This document shows positions 42,301-54,149 of a stretch of 64,000 bases of DNA, one piece after another. Both the position numbers and the translations under genes were made by a program. The notes below the pieces were generated by a model. That model was not told where the DNA came from, made no database searches, and was given only the letters and a program-made list of their open reading frames with translations. The DNA is from Closterium sp. Naga37s-1 (lineage: Eukaryota > Streptophyta > Zygnematophyceae > Desmidiales > Closteriaceae), in assembly GCA_947471745.1 (NCBI GenBank), contig CANJKZ010000723.1:4877001-4941000 (forward strand), written 5' to 3'. Within the stretch, counting starts at the first letter, position 1. Each line of letters opens with the position of its first letter.

Positions 42301-42983
42301 TGAACTTCGCGCCCATGGTGACATGCACGATTGATCTCTGTCGACCCACGACATCGCAACCAAATGGATGTGCGACTTGTCACACCCAACACTTCTTGCA
42401 ATGCCCTTGCAAATCTCGCAGGCGAATTTTTGTCGCTGCTGGTAGGTGTACCCCTAACCCAATCCTGGCTCGCCGAACATCACATCCCACTGCGCCCACT
42501 GCGCTTTGGTCTTCCCTTGTCCAACCAAGTTTCCTGTAGTCGCATCCTACATTCACATGTTATGAGTTATTGTTTATCTATTTCTGCTTGAGATCCTCGT
42601 GTACCGCAATCAGGGAGTTCATTCAGAGCGTTGCATGTTTCATTTTCTCGCTCCAGGAGTTCTAGGGCTCTCGACAGCGCATGAAGCAATGTGAGCTTGC
42701 GATGACAATTGTGTGGCACAGATCCAAATGACGCGGTCAGAGGAAGAGACTAGGTTGGCATTTAACTTCGTGCTCGGTTGTGGCAGACTAACATGTAACT
42801 GCTTAGGCCGAGTTTTGAACTATGGTAATCAGCAGTGTTATCACGTAGGTTCAACAATAATTGAAAGTGAACAATAACAGCCTGTCCCCCATCATGGTGA
42901 TATACACAAGGTAGTGACGTGATACTAAGAACAGAAGAGGTGACGTTTGGAATCGACGTGGGCCACTAGATGTGGCGCCGCAC

Positions 42984-44477
42984 TCAGAAGAGAGCATCAA
43001 ACTGCGATTTGTCGAAGTCGTCGAAATAAGGATGCTGAAGGGCATCCTTCGCAGTGATCCTCTTGGCGGGATCATACTCCAAGCATTGCTGCAGCATAAC
43101 ACAGAATTGATAAGTAACTGGAATTTAAATCCCTTCTCAAATTGCTCAGTCAAACAACTCACCTTCAATAGATCAACACCGTTCTCGTCCAACTCTGGCA
43201 CAAACCGAGCAAGGTTCTGGGCACTCCACTGGGGGAACTCATGCCAGTCGCGGTGATTCGAAACACCAGGCCAGATTTTGTCGTTGGGAGTTCCAAGCAT
43301 CCTGTAAAATCAGGTACGAAGTAACGCTGGTCAGTAAATCATGCCGAACGATCGCGAGACTAGGCAAGAGAATGTCTCACTCACTTGAAGATGTGAAGCA
43401 GCTGCTGCAACTCTGAATCGCCAGGGAAGAGCGGCACCTTGTGTGCCATCTCCGCTGAAACCATTGCAAAGGAATTATTAGACTCGGAAGATGAGCATCC
43501 GTTATGACGGGTTGATAATAAACATAACGTACCAAATATGCAGCCAACCGACCACATATCCACGGGCGTGGAATAGTGGGTTGCGCCAAGGAGTACTTCC
43601 GGAGCTCGATACCACAGAGTTACAATCTGCAATAAGCAGCGATAAATCAGTACGATATCGGTGCCTCTGACACATGTTATATCATAAGTACGTCAATGTC
43701 GTTACCTCGTGTGTGTAGCTCTTGATAGGAACAGTGAATGCGCGGCCCAATCCAAGATCAGCGATTTTCACCAAGCCCCGATCTTTGTCGACAAGAAGGT
43801 TCTGCGGCTTAAGGTCTCTGCATGCACAAAAAGGGTTGTTAGTTTGTTTTATTTTCATAGGGATGACACGGGAATACGCGAGCAGCGCTGGATTTTCACC
43901 TGTGCATAACTCCATGGCTATGGCAGTGAGCAACTCCTATGAGGAGTTGATACATGAAGTTCTGCAATCAAGTCAATGAAAATGTCAGTAACCGTCAACG
44001 AAGACACGTTTCATGCACCCTGAGGAGGCAATGTCAGTCAATTTACACACCTTCACAATCTTGGGGTCCAACGGGTGGCTTGGGCCCTTGCCTATCGCAT
44101 CCATGTACTTCTTGAGATCGGTATCCAGGTACTCGAAGACCAGGTAAAGCATGGGCTTGTTGTACTCGGTGATGTGCTCGACGTTCAGTAATCTGAGAAA
44201 CGAAACGAATATTGCGATGAGATAAATGCCACAACTAGACGCGAAGGGAAGGGTTCTGACGAGTCTGGCTGTGTTCTTACCGCACGACATGCACGCTCTT
44301 GGAAAGCATTTGCAAAAGAGAAACTTCACGAAGGGTTGTCGAAGGAACTCCCTCTTCCTCCATCTCCAAACGAGTCTTCTTCAAAGCTACCGTCTTGCCT
44401 GTCTTCTTGCATTTCGCTTTGTATACCTTGCCATAGGTACCTTCGCCTACTTTCTCGAGCTTTTCGTAGTCCTCCAT
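42984..44477 (-). CDS. B-type cyclin-dependent kinase, upstream copy (gene A)
   Basis: Eight GT-AG exons on the minus strand: 44281-44477, 44051-44192, 43900-43961, 43706-43817, 43533-43626, 43385-43454, 43163-43301 and 42984-43088. They total 921 bases, giving 306 residues and a TGA stop. [20 protein letters not shown] opens a complete kinase: inhibitory T14/Y15, catalytic Lys in ALKK, cyclin helix [27 protein letters not shown]-loop Thr in [20 protein letters not shown] and [10 protein letters not shown]. The [11 protein letters not shown] block and the P-T-LRE variant of PSTAIRE mark the plant-specific CDKB class, which drives the G2-M transition with a cyclin partner. An upstream in-frame ATG at 44639 exists, but the start at 44477 matches the family and gene B. 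This is the likely functional copy. Confidence 0.94.
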
Positions 44478-44639
44478 GGCAAAAAAATGACACGAATAGG
44501 AGAGGTACAGAGCCTGGTTCAGGAACTCGGGTAGGAGGCTGTGAAGTCTAGCGTTGCAGGAACTAACAGGGCTAAGCTCGGAAACTGAGTTGACAATGCC
44601 TAACCAGAAGGTGGACTTATGGCAGCGTTGAAGTGACAC

Positions 44640-45234
44640 CTCAACAAGGGGAGATTCGAAAAAGCGCGGGACTGTTGTCAGGCACAGTGCGCGTCTGCTG
44701 CATGACCAGCGTCGCCACAGAAAATGGGCGGGAGGAGGGTGCAGGTGAAAGGAGAATTTGAAGGGGTCAGAAGTGCCTTCAAACGAGTATTGTCAGGGCT
44801 GATAGCAAACGGACCTCAGGTTGAATGAACTACAACTGAGCAGAACAAATCTACAGTAGCATGAATGAACAATAAATTATATGTTCTTCTACGATATTAT
44901 TGGCACACAAGTTTAGTTCAAAGCTCTCATAAGCATCTCTCCCAGTTATCCACGGCTACATCTTTCACGGCTACATATTATAAAATTATTATATTATTCA
45001 AAACTTCCGCTTCGGGAGGCATATGTTTTTGTTGTCTCTATTCTTTTACGATATAACTTATAAACATATTGTTGCATAAACATATCCAAAGTAACAAAGT
45101 CTTGTCTCGGAAGCATTTGAAGCGAGAACGGAGACCAAGCAACAGATGTTAGCGAGGACTGTTGCAGCAAGAAATATTCGAGATGCGATGCGTGGGAAAA
45201 CAAACTGTTACCGAATGTTATAATTGTATTATGC
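44640..45234. other. AT-rich intergenic sequence upstream of CDKB gene A
   Basis: No gene is seen. It should hold the promoter of gene A, but I could not place a TATA box or other element with confidence. GCTACATCTTTCACGGCTAC is a small direct repeat near 44955. Confidence 0.5.
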
Positions 45235-45356
45235 TGTCAAATACATATTATTGTTGTAGGCTATAGTGTGGCACTCCCTAGAGAGTACAGCTCAGTTAGG
45301 TTTGCTACTTGTATTGCTTCTCAACCCCAATTCAAACATTCCGTCTTCTTCTGGGA
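45235..45356 (+). repeat. 5' LTR of element H and adjoining primer site
   Basis: Starts TGTCAAATACAT and contains CAGTTAGGTTTGCTACTTG. TGGTATCGTGAGTAGG, a primer-site-like sequence, starts at 45357. The LTR end near CTTCTGGGA lacks the usual CA, probably through mutation. Confidence 0.8.
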
Positions 45357-45469
45357 TGGTATCGTGAGTAGGTACGCTACCAACCTAGCATAGCCTAAGG
45401 CTGCTCCGACGCTTCGTAGTCGCTCGATCGCTCCGTGGGTTCGTTCCCTTGCCTCGCCTAGCCTAGCTC

Positions 45470-46670
45470 GCGTTGCCCGTGCGCCCTGCCCCAGCCCGTC
45501 GTGTCGCCCGTGTGCCCTGCCCCAGCCCATCGCGTAGTCCGTGCGCCCTGCCCCAGCCCGTCGCGTCGCCCGTGCGCCCTGCCCCAGCCCGTCGCGTCGC
45601 CCGTGCGCCCTGCCCCAACCCGTCGCGTCGCCCATGCGCCTTGCCCCAGCCTGTCGCCTCGCCTGTGCAGAGCAACGCGCGCCCCTGCAGCGCGCACCAA
45701 CGTGCAGCGCAACGCGCGCCCTAGCAGATCAGCCGGCGCCACCCGGGCATAGCAGCGCGCGCCCCTGCTTAGGAACGCGCACCCCAGCCAGGAACGCGCC
45801 TCACGTACCTTCCTAGCCGCCCACAACTTCTCCTAGCCCCCCACACCTCCTCCTTGCCGCCCACACCTCCTTCTAGCCGCCCACACCTCCTCCTAGCCGC
45901 CCCCACCTCCTTCTAGCCGCCCACTGGCACCTCTTGCGGCGGCTGGCACCTCTAGCGTGCCACGGCCCGTAGCAGGCCGTTCTTCGGCTTTCTCACCGTC
46001 GGTTTTCCCGTCCCCTACCGTTCCTTCACTGGGTTCACCGTTTCGCCGCGGCTGGAGGCCGCTACTCCTAGTCCTAGTTTCACCTGGCGCTCCCAATTGT
46101 TCTTGCTCCGTGCTCCGGCCGTTCCTCGCCTAGTTTCACCTGGCGCTCCTAGCTGTTCTCGCTCCTCGCTCCAGCAGCTCCTCGAGCCCGTTGTTTCTAG
46201 CCTGCTGTTTCTAGCTCCGGCTGTGTCTCACTCCAGCCGTTCATGCTCCAGATGTCTCTAGCTTTCTTTGCTCCGTGCTCCGGCCCTTTCTTGCCTAGTT
46301 TCACCTGGCGCTCCTAGCTGCTCTCGCTCCTCGCTTCCAGCTCAGTTTGCTCCGTGCTCCGGCCGTTCCTCGCCTAGTTTCAACTGGTGCTCCTAGCTGT
46401 TCTCGCTCCTTGCTCCATCCGCTTTTCGAGCCCGTGGTTTCTAGCCTGAAGTTTCTCGCTCCGGCCGTGCCTTACTCTAGCCGTTCCTCGTTCCAGTCGC
46501 TTCTAGCTCAGTTTGCTCCGTGCTTCGGCAGTTCCTCGCCTAGTTTGACCCGGCACTACTAGCTGTTCTCACTCCTCGCTCCCAGCTCAGTTTGCTCCAT
46601 GCCCTGGCCATCCCTCGCCTAGTTTCACCTGGCGCCCGTAGCTGTTCTCACTCCTCGCTCTTAGCTCCAG
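45470..46670 (+). repeat. Leader tandem repeats of element H
   Basis: Two arrays. 45470-45670 has a 31-base unit around GTGCGCCCTGCCCCAGCCCG. 46100-46660 has longer, looser units with CGCCTAGTTTCACCTGGCGC and TCCTAGCTGTTCTCGCTCC, repeated about six times. There are no genes; the open frames within are due to composition. Confidence 0.85.
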
Positions 46671-46699
46671 TCGCTCTTAGCCTGCCGCTTCTGCACCCC

Positions 46700-47110
46700 G
46701 CTAGCCTTTACCATGGCATCCAACTAGAGTTCTCCAGCAGCATTGACAGCAGCAGTGGCAATTTCAGCAGTGGGAACCTCAGCAGCAGTGGCGCCCTCAG
46801 CATTAGAGGCACCCTCAGCAGTAGTGGCGCCCTCAGTAGTAGTGACGCCCTCAGCAGCCGTGGGAGCCTCGTGGTTCGAGTAGTGTTGGCTGTAGCAGGG
46901 GCCCAACCAGCTGGGGGGCTCGTCGCGGTGGTCGCGAGGTCGGCCCCTGCCAGTTTCGGATCTTGACTAGCCCTGACACTGGCAATACCGGCACGCGTCC
47001 TGACCACTCTGCACAGCGCTACTACAGCTGCCTCAACGACCTATACCGTGAGCGTTTTGGGTCTGAGTCGAGGCCACCGATCCGGCCCGGTTTGTCTCGT
47101 AGTGGTTAAC
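46700..47110 (+). pseudogene. Element H distal gag relic
   Basis: A run of GCAGCAGTGGC-type codons, then PDTGNTGTRPDHSAQRYYSC and LNDLYRERFGSES, the position where the related elements carry their Cys/His motif and the FSRLDDAWRVQF helix. The Cys residues are largely lost and stops interrupt it. Confidence 0.6.
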
Positions 47111-47259
47111 ATGTGTTTGATATGTCTATGGATGATGTTTATTCAGTCACGTATGGATCTCTTGGCTTGAGTGTACCTAGCTTAAGACCTTCGCCTGATG
47201 CTAATGTAGGTACTTGTGCTTTTACTGTAGGTGCTTGTAAAGTCACTAGTCCAGCCGTG

Positions 47260-47650
47260 ACGACTGCTGTCACGTCGCTCTCCTTCACGCTGAACTTGCG
47301 TCTCAGTGCTTCTTTCGCGACCACACCATTGTCACACTTCTTTCGGCTCCAGTCCCAATTGCTCTGGCTGATCCTACTTCAGGACCAGCAGTCGCTCGCA
47401 GCTCGACCACTCTCTCGTGCCCCGCTGTCCCTTCTGGTTTCCTCACTGATCTCTACATCCCCTCGTTCTCTCGGAACTTGGTGGGAATTGGATACCTTCA
47501 GGACCGTGGGATCACATTCACTTTTCCTGCGCACGAGAGGACGGCGATCTGTACAGATGCTTCCACCGGGGCACTTCTTGCCACGTTCACCAGGGAGCCC
47601 CACTCAGGTCTCTTCGTTCTGCACACTGCGTCCCACCAGGTAGCAGAGGT
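47260..47650 (+). pseudogene. Element H protease region
   Basis: FTLN, then after a small deletion ASQCFFRDHTIVT, in place of the FTLDSGASRCFFRD active site; the catalytic DSG has been lost. It continues IALADPTSGPAVARSST, SCPAVPSGFLTDLYIPSF and LLATFTREPHSGLF, as in the other elements. Confidence 0.8.
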
Positions 47651-50600
47651 CGGCCACTGCTCCCTTCCAGACACTCCACTTGGACGTCTGGGGCCCTGCC
47701 TCTATGCAGGGACCTGAGAGGGAGCGCTACTTTCTGGTGGTCGTTAACGACTACTCCATGTACACCACAGTGATTCATCTCCGAAGAAGTCCGAGGTGAC
47801 TCCTATGCTGATCCGGTGGTTGCTAGCCACTAAGGGCACTCGTGCCATTCGTGTCTCCTGTCTCCACTTCAACCGTGGGGCGAGTTTCGCTCCAGCATTC
47901 TTTGCGAATTTTGCGGTGAACAGGGCATCTTACAGTCCTAGACGCTTCCGCAGTCCCCACAGCAGAATGGGGTTGCTGAGCGCCGCATTGGCTTGGTCAT
48001 GGACATCGCCCGCACGTCCATGATTCATGCCCGTGCGCCCCATTTATTAAGGCCCTATGCGGTTCGCTATGCCGCCCACCAGCTGAACCTCCAGCCGCGT
48101 GTCTCACGACTAGAGGCTTCACCGACCAGTCTTTGGACCGGGTCCCCTGGTGTTGGGTCGGCCTTTCGTGTCTGGGGCTGCCTTGCACTTGCCCGTGACA
48201 CTTCTGTGGAGAAGCTCTCGGCTCGCACCATCCCCTGTGTCTTCCTTGGTTTCCCGGTGGACTCTCTCGACTACGCCTTTTACCACCCGCCCCTCCACCA
48301 GTTCCTAGACTCCCGTGACGTCCGGTTTGACGAGTCAGTGTTCTACTACGCTCGCTACCCCTGTCAAGGTCTCCTGGTTCCCCCTCCTCCCCTTTTCCTC
48401 GCACCCTCATGTCCTCCTGCTCCCGTTCAACCGGTACCCCCGGCCCCCCTGGTCCTGCCCCGTCTGGTGTGTCTCACGCCACCCCTCTACCCTCGGTCTC
48501 ATGTCAGGTAGCGTCTCCCTCCCCGCATTCCTCCTCACAGTCCCCTCAGCCTTCGGCACTTCCGCGATAGCTTCCTGTGGACTCCAAGGGCCCTTGGAGG
48601 TACTCCACGCAGCCCAGCGAGTACCTCCAGCGAGTACTTCCTGTCAACTCGCCACCTCCTGCGGAGCAGCCTCCGCTCCTCCTGTCCACTCACAATCTCC
48701 TACCGCGTACGGCCCCACGTTTCCTCCTCCGGGCTCGGCTCCGGCTGTTTTCTCTCCTTTTCAGTCACAGTCGCCTCCTCCTGTTCTCCCGCAAGACTGG
48801 ACCACTCGTTGTCCTCCGCGTGCGTCCCTCGCCTACTTTCAACGACCTCCGCACTGTCTTGTTTCGTTCTAGTCCTCGTCGTGCTCTGCCTATATCTGTT
48901 CTACCGCCACCTCCTGCGTCGTCTCTCACTGTCTCCTCTCATCCGATCACTGACTACTACCGTGCTGCTCGTCCTATTGTCTCACGTGTTCTCGCCTCTC
49001 TTGTGACTGACCCTCGTGCCTCCCCGTCGTCTGTCTCGGCTCTTACTGCCGATGTCGCTGACTTTTCTTCCACCCGCTGCCTTGAATTCGCCATGCGTGT
49101 AGTGGCTGCTCCGCTTGCCCGTCCTCTGTCCGCCGCGGGTGAGTTTGCCCTTGGGTCTGGCGTCCTAGAGGACAGGCGATTTGAGCTGGACTTCTTGGCA
49201 GCCGCTTCTCCCTCTCTCTGTGCCATGCTGCTTTCCCCTGAGGGAATTTCCGACGCCCTCGAGAAACCGACTCCTCGCACGTAGCGTGAGGCAGAGTCAA
49301 GGGAGTGGGCCTGTTAGTGGAAAGGGGCTATGGACTCAGAGTTAGCGTCTTGGAGATCCACAGGGACCTACGTCGACGTAGTTCCCCCTCCCAGGGCGAA
49401 CGTAGTCGACGGCATGTGGCTCTTCAAGGTGAAGCGGCCATCTAAATCACTGCCTATGTTAAAGGCCCGATACGTGGGTAGGGGTTTCAGTTAGTGTGAG
49501 GGAGTTGACTCCTTCCAGACCCTCGCCCCGACACCGACGATGACTACTCTTCGGGTGTTACTACATGTAGCAGCAAGGCGAGACTACGAGATGTACTCCT
49601 TCGACTTCTCCATTACGTTTCTCCAGGGCCGCCTACATGAGGAGACCTGGCTGTGGCGTCCTCCTAGCTTTACTGGCACCTTCCCACCTGAGACCCAGTG
49701 GAGCCTAAGGCGACCAGTCCACGGTCTCCGCCAGTCGCCCCGTGAGTGGCACGACACTCTTCGCTCCACGCTTCGTGACCTTGGATTTCGTCCTTCTTTT
49801 GCCGACCAGTCGCTATTTGTTTGTGCTAGTTCCACTCCTTTCTTTATACTTGTCTACGTCGTCCACTTGGTCTTTGCTATAGTAGACAGGGCAGCTCCGG
49901 CCGAGGTGAAATTCGAACTGCAGAAGAGACACACATGCACTGACCTTGGTGAACTGCAGCACTGCCTTGGCATGCAGATCACCAGGGACAGAGCCGCTCG
50001 CACCATCACGTTGACGTAGTCACACATGGTGCAGCATGTCCTTTGGCGGTTCGAGTTTCAGTTCTCCACTACCCAGCTCACTCCTCTTGCTGTTGACCAC
50101 AAACTCACTGACCCCTTTCTCGACGAGCCCTTTGAGTCCAGTGGTCCTTACGCAGAGCTTGTGGGCTGCCTCATGTACCTGATGCCTTGTACTCGGTCGG
50201 ACCTCGCCTTTCCCCTCAGCGTACTTTCTAGCTTTGTTGCGACTGGGAGACACCGTCCTTTTCAATGGACAGCTATTGTGAGGGTGGCGAAGTACATGGC
50301 GACTACATAAGGCATGGGGCTTGTGCTTGGAGGGACTCAGCCAGTTGAGTTGACTGGTCACTGCGACTCTTCCTACGCTGACGGTGCGGAGACTCAGCGT
50401 TCGACTCAGGGTTACTGCTTCAGTCTGGGTGCTGGTGCTGTGTCGTGGAGGTCTACACGGTTGTCGTATGTGGCTTCGTCTAGTGCAGAGGCAGAGATCT
50501 ACGCTTGTGCCATGACGGCACTGGGGCTTCGCTGGTTGACCTTCTTGCTCGCCGACCTTGGTGAGCGGCCTTGCTCTGCACCGACCTTGTACGCTGACAA

Positions 50601-50832
50601 CAAGGCCATGATCCTCCTATGTTGAGAGCCTCGACAGGAGAGCAGAGTGAAGCACATTGATGTGAAGTACATTCTCCTGCGAGAGTTGCAGCAACGCGGC
50701 AAGGCCAGCTTGGACTTTGTGGCCTCAGAGGCCAACACTGCTGACGCCTCAACCAAGGCTTTGGCGCCTGGTGACCACCACAGGTTCGATGTGCAGCTAG
50801 GGCTTGATGAGGTAGGCCCTCACCTGCTGTAG
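47651..50832 (+). pseudogene. Element H integrase, linker, reverse transcriptase and RNase H
   Basis: Protease sequence runs straight into integrase sequence (CTCCACTTGGACGTCTGGGG); the GAG-pre-integrase zinc region is deleted. Integrase QNGVAERRIGLVMDIAR and CVFLGFPVDSLDYAFYHP follow, then a short Pro/Ser-rich linker. RT has VYVVHLVFAI in place of VYVDDLVFAT, so the catalytic Asp pair is damaged. RNase H has HCDSSYADGAETQRS, AEAEIYACAMTA and YADNKAMI, ending at 50832. Stops lie near 49282, 49316, 49494, 50018 and 50308. Confidence 0.88.
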
Positions 50833-51050
50833 CCTTGTTGTCTGCTCTACTTGTTTTGCTCTTCTATATATCCTAGCGTACTCTTGAACTGGCCTTATGG
50901 CCTCTTGTTTGTGCTCGGAGTGTATGGTGACTCTGAGCGCCACCCTGAGCTTTGTTGTTGCTACTTGTTCTTGTCTGTTTCGTCACTCTTGAATTGGCCT
51001 TGTGTTTCGCTTGCTAGTCTTTGGTACCCCTCACTTAGCCTATCCGGGTG

Positions 51051-51176
51051 TGTCAAACGCACACAATTGTTATAGGCTGCAGCGAGGCACTCCTTAGAGA
51101 GTACAACTCAGTTAGGGTTAATACTTGTGTTGCTTCTCAATGCGAATGCAAACATTCCGTTGCTTCTACTTCTAAA
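51051..51176 (+). repeat. 3' LTR of element H
   Basis: Follows a degraded polypurine tract TATCCGGGTG, starts TGTCAAACGCAC and contains CAGTTAGGGTTAATACTTGT. The right edge is uncertain by a few bases. Confidence 0.8.
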
Positions 51177-51299
51177 ATATGCGTGCATCACTTTAGGTTT
51201 CTATCTCTTGGTGGTGTACCCCCTTGTCACATTCCCCATCGCTCTCGAAGATAGCAAGCGGTTCACTTGTGAGTGACGCGGTTCACCCAGGTTAGTACA

Positions 51300-51955
51300 C
51301 TTGTGTCTGCAGTTCGGACTTCACCTCAGCCAACCTTGTCTGATGTAGCGAAGACCAAGTCGTCGACGTAGACAAGCACAAAAAAAGGAGTGGAGCCTCT
51401 GTGAACAAACAACGACGGGTCGGTGGACGAAGGGAGGAAACCGAGGACAGACAGAGTGGTGTGTAGCGTGTCGTGCCATTACGGCGTGCCTGGCGGAGAC
51501 CGTAGACTGGTCACCTCAGGCTCCACTGGGTCCCAGGAGGGAAAGTGCTAGTGAAGCTAGGAGGACGCCACAGGCAGAACTCCTTGTGTAGGGAGCCCTG
51601 GTAAAAGGCAGTAGAGAAGACGAGGGAGTGCAGCGTAGTCTCACTGTGCTGCTACGTGAAGTAACACCCGAAGAATAGTCATCTTTGAGGTCGGGGCGAA
51701 GGTCTTAAAGAAGTAAACTCCCTCACGCTGACTGAAGCCCCTAGCCACGTAGCACGCCTTGAAGACAGACGGTGATCCAGGCGGCCGTTTCACCTTGAAG
51801 ATCCACATGCCATTGACTACGTTCGCCCTGGGAGGGGGGACTGCGTCGACGCCTGGGAGGTGCTTGTGGATCTTCAAGACGCCATCTCTAAGTCCATGGC
51901 CACTTTCCACTAAGAGGCCCACTGCCCTGGCACGGCCTCACTGTACGTGCGAGGA
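51300..51955 (-). pseudogene. Copia reverse transcriptase fragment
   Basis: Minus-strand frames give MWIFKVKRPPGSPSVFKA, YVARGFSQREGVYFFKTF and TSKMTILRVLLHVAAQ, the conserved RT entry. Downstream on the same strand are shifted pieces of QGSLH...FCLWRPPS and LVYVDDLVFAT. It belongs to the same broad family as H, with stops and frameshifts. It joins the K fragment directly at about 51955. Confidence 0.75.
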
Positions 51956-52608
51956 GTCGATATGCATGACGGCCAGGGCGTCCCCGACGTCCGAGCCCTT
52001 GTCAGGGAAGCCGTGTCGCGCCAGCTTGCCGCGGACGAAGGAGATACACAGCAGGTTGGCCCCGGCCGATGGCTTCATGTCCAGGCCGGGGGCGACCTCG
52101 TGCTTCCCCGAGCTCTTAATCGTGTCGACGGCGACGTGCGTGAGCCTCGTGTGCCACATTCCCGACATCAACTTTATAGCAGAGGCAATCATCCTCAGTG
52201 ACATCGTGTCCGTCAAAGTTGCCGTCGACTTTATTGAGCAGGGGCGAAGGTCAGTGCAGAGGACCTGGCCGGCGTAGCGCGCCCGACCAAGCACGTTCCC
52301 CACCACCGAGACGAGTAGCATCTCATCGCCGTTGTCATGCAGCTTCATGCCTCTATCCTTCATCTGGCGGCTCGACAGCACGTTTGTCTGCACTCCGGGG
52401 AAATACAGAACGTCGGGGACGAGAATTTGCTTCCCGGCCTTGGACGACCTGGATCGACCCGTTGAAGCCGCGCACGTGGCTCATGTCGCCGCTTGGCTGC
52501 ATGCCAACGAAGGCCTCCTTCGTCCCCATCAGGTGGTGAGAGCGGCCACTGTCGAGCAGCACCGCCGTCAGGTTCGCCTGCACAGCGCGGATACCGCCTG
52601 GTAGTCCT
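51956..52608 (-). pseudogene. Element K protease and GAG-pre-integrase (second Copia lineage)
   Basis: Minus strand: AVLLDSGRSHHLMGTKEAFV is a protease active site of another Copia type. It is followed by GDMSHVRGFNGSIQVVQG, a frameshift, then RQMKDRGMKLHDNGDEMLLV and MWHTRLTHVAVDTIKSS (GAG-pre-integrase). It ends at HID near 51955, where a different RT fragment begins. These motifs do not resemble the GASRCFFRD lineage of the other elements. Its gag lies at 61814-62865. Confidence 0.82.
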
Positions 52609-52904
52609 TGTTAAAAATGTGAGGTACAAGTACTAACCCTAAAAGGGTTGCACCCTATACATGCTACCTTACTATAGCCTACAACAACAAGTCTATATAA
52701 TTTGACACACCCCCATAGGCGAAGTGAGGGCTATCAAGAACAACAAATGGTCACAAGATTAGTGAAGACAAGAAACAAAACAGGGCTTAGGGTGGACCTC
52801 AACATCATCACACAACCCATGCACAAGCAAGCGGCCACAAGGCCAGTTCAAATGCAATGTTATAAACTTAGCATGTGTAAACATGCAGTACAACGATCAA
52901 AACT

Positions 52905-53180
52905 TAAGAGGTAAGCAAGTGAGGCAGACTAGACACAAGGCCAAGAGCAATAAAAAAACGTTGATGATCACCAGACCCAAGGGCCTTGATTAAGATATCA
53001 GCGGTGTTGGTCTGAGAGGCCACGTAAGAAAGGCGAAGATGACCACGCTGCCGTAACTCTCGCACGAAAAAATATCAAAGTGGAATATGCTTTGTACTGT
53101 GCTCCAGTCTCTGCTCTCGACACAAGGCAATCATGCCTTTTTTGTCAACGTACAGAACCGGAGGAGAACGAGGCCGCTCA
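52905..53180 (-). pseudogene. Element L RNase H C-terminal relic
   Basis: The complement matches the end of the F RNase H: the region for YVDNKA, the HIALRYFLARELQQRG helix, the VASEANTADVFTKA tail and GDHQRF, with many changes (for example TTAAATATCTTAATCAAGG). It stops abruptly at about 53180, at the RSPPVLYVD position. Confidence 0.75.
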
Positions 53181-53960
53181 CCACACCTGATGCCGCCTGT
53201 GCTGTTGCCGATGGTGCCGCCTCTGCTGCTTCATCTGATGTTGTCTTAGCTGCTCCTTGAGATGCTACCGCTTGGCAGTCCGGCTTTTCCTGAGGTGCAA
53301 GTGTGTGCCGGCCACGGACCACCACGATCGCAGGAGTTGAATACACTTGACTCCTCGCGTTTACCTGAGGTGACGTAGTACCCTCAGCACTCAACAGTGT
53401 TGAGTAAGCAACATCAGTACGCTGCTTCCTCACAGGGCTTGAGCTTGTAGGTCGTAAGGAGAAAGTTTTTGTTCATGCCCGTGCTTTGAAGGCCGTGGCA
53501 GCGGTCGTGTTTGCTTCGGACGAGGGTTTCCTGGAAAGCGCGATTTGGGTTTTTGTTTTTTTTTGTTTTTTGAAGAACGAGTTTGCATTATAACCATGCA
53601 AATACATTCACAGTCGTAACTGGAAAGCGCGATTTGGTGGCGGCGGTGGTGGAACGTGTAGGTGGCGGGTTTGTCTCCATGAAGAGGTGAGGGCATCAAA
53701 CAGCATCTTCCGCACACGTCGGTGGCAGAAGGCGCACGTCGGTGGTTACACGCCGGTGTGTCCCTACAGCGAGGAAAGGGGGAACTTCCGCAACTCGCGG
53801 AAGTCCTCGGAGGAGCGGACGTGGCGGGTGTGGTGCGGGGAGCCTGGAGTTGCGCGCAGAAAAGCATCGACGTACGAGACGGCGCAAACGGCGCAAACAA
53901 AGTTCATGCGCCCGACTCGTGATAAGTGTCCATCACGGACGGTTGTTGCTCTTCTCGTCA
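53181..53960. other. Unrecognised sequence within element L
   Basis: This does not resemble any Copia part seen here. TGGAAAGCGCGATTTGG occurs twice (about 53531 and 53621), and there is a T/G-rich tract at 53550-53572. Overlapping frames on both strands around 53690-53970 are open for 60-95 codons, but none shows a domain I know. It could be captured host DNA. Confidence 0.4.
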
Positions 53961-54149
53961 ATGCGGCGTAGGATAGAGATCGCGAAGCTCCAAAAATGAG
54001 TGACGGTGGGACATGGTTTGCGCAGTTGTAGGGGAGTGTAATGCTGGGGGCGGCTCGCCATTACGTAATGTAAGCAAACGCGATGGCAGAATTAGAGGCT
54101 GTGGTAGGTGTGGTGCGGGGGAAATAAGTAGGAACGAGGTAGTTCTAGT

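Larger units (their letters stand above)
40392..42983. other. Region between the CDKB genes: no gene, several inverted repeats
   Basis: The first 120 bases resemble the 5' flank of the upstream CDKB gene (AGAGCCTGGTT, GGAAACTGAGTTG, CCAGAAGGTG). Beyond that I find no open frame with a recognisable product. Features noted separately are inverted repeats at 41202-41633 and 41873-42300 and a palindrome at 41815-41851. Two short hairpins built on GTTACGA/TCGTAAC lie at 40607-40630 and 40750-40769. Confidence 0.65.
45235..51176 (+). mobile_element. Degenerate Copia element H
   Basis: Plus strand, with 5' LTR 45235-45356, repeat leader, decayed gag, protease, integrase, linker, RT and RNase H, 3' UTR, and 3' LTR from 51051 to about 51176. 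The LTRs clearly differ (for example TGTCAAATACATATT against TGTCAAACGCACACA), so the insertion is old. The outer flanks show no obvious target duplication. Confidence 0.9.

Noticed and set aside
44478..44639. 54-codon N-terminal extension of CDKB gene A from an upstream ATG
   Set aside because: The extension has no counterpart in gene B or in the family, whose N-terminus is [16 protein letters not shown].
45458..45826. Overlapping Arg/Ala/Gly-rich frames in the leader of H
   Set aside because: They arise from a 31-base tandem repeat; there is no conserved product and the position is between primer site and gag.
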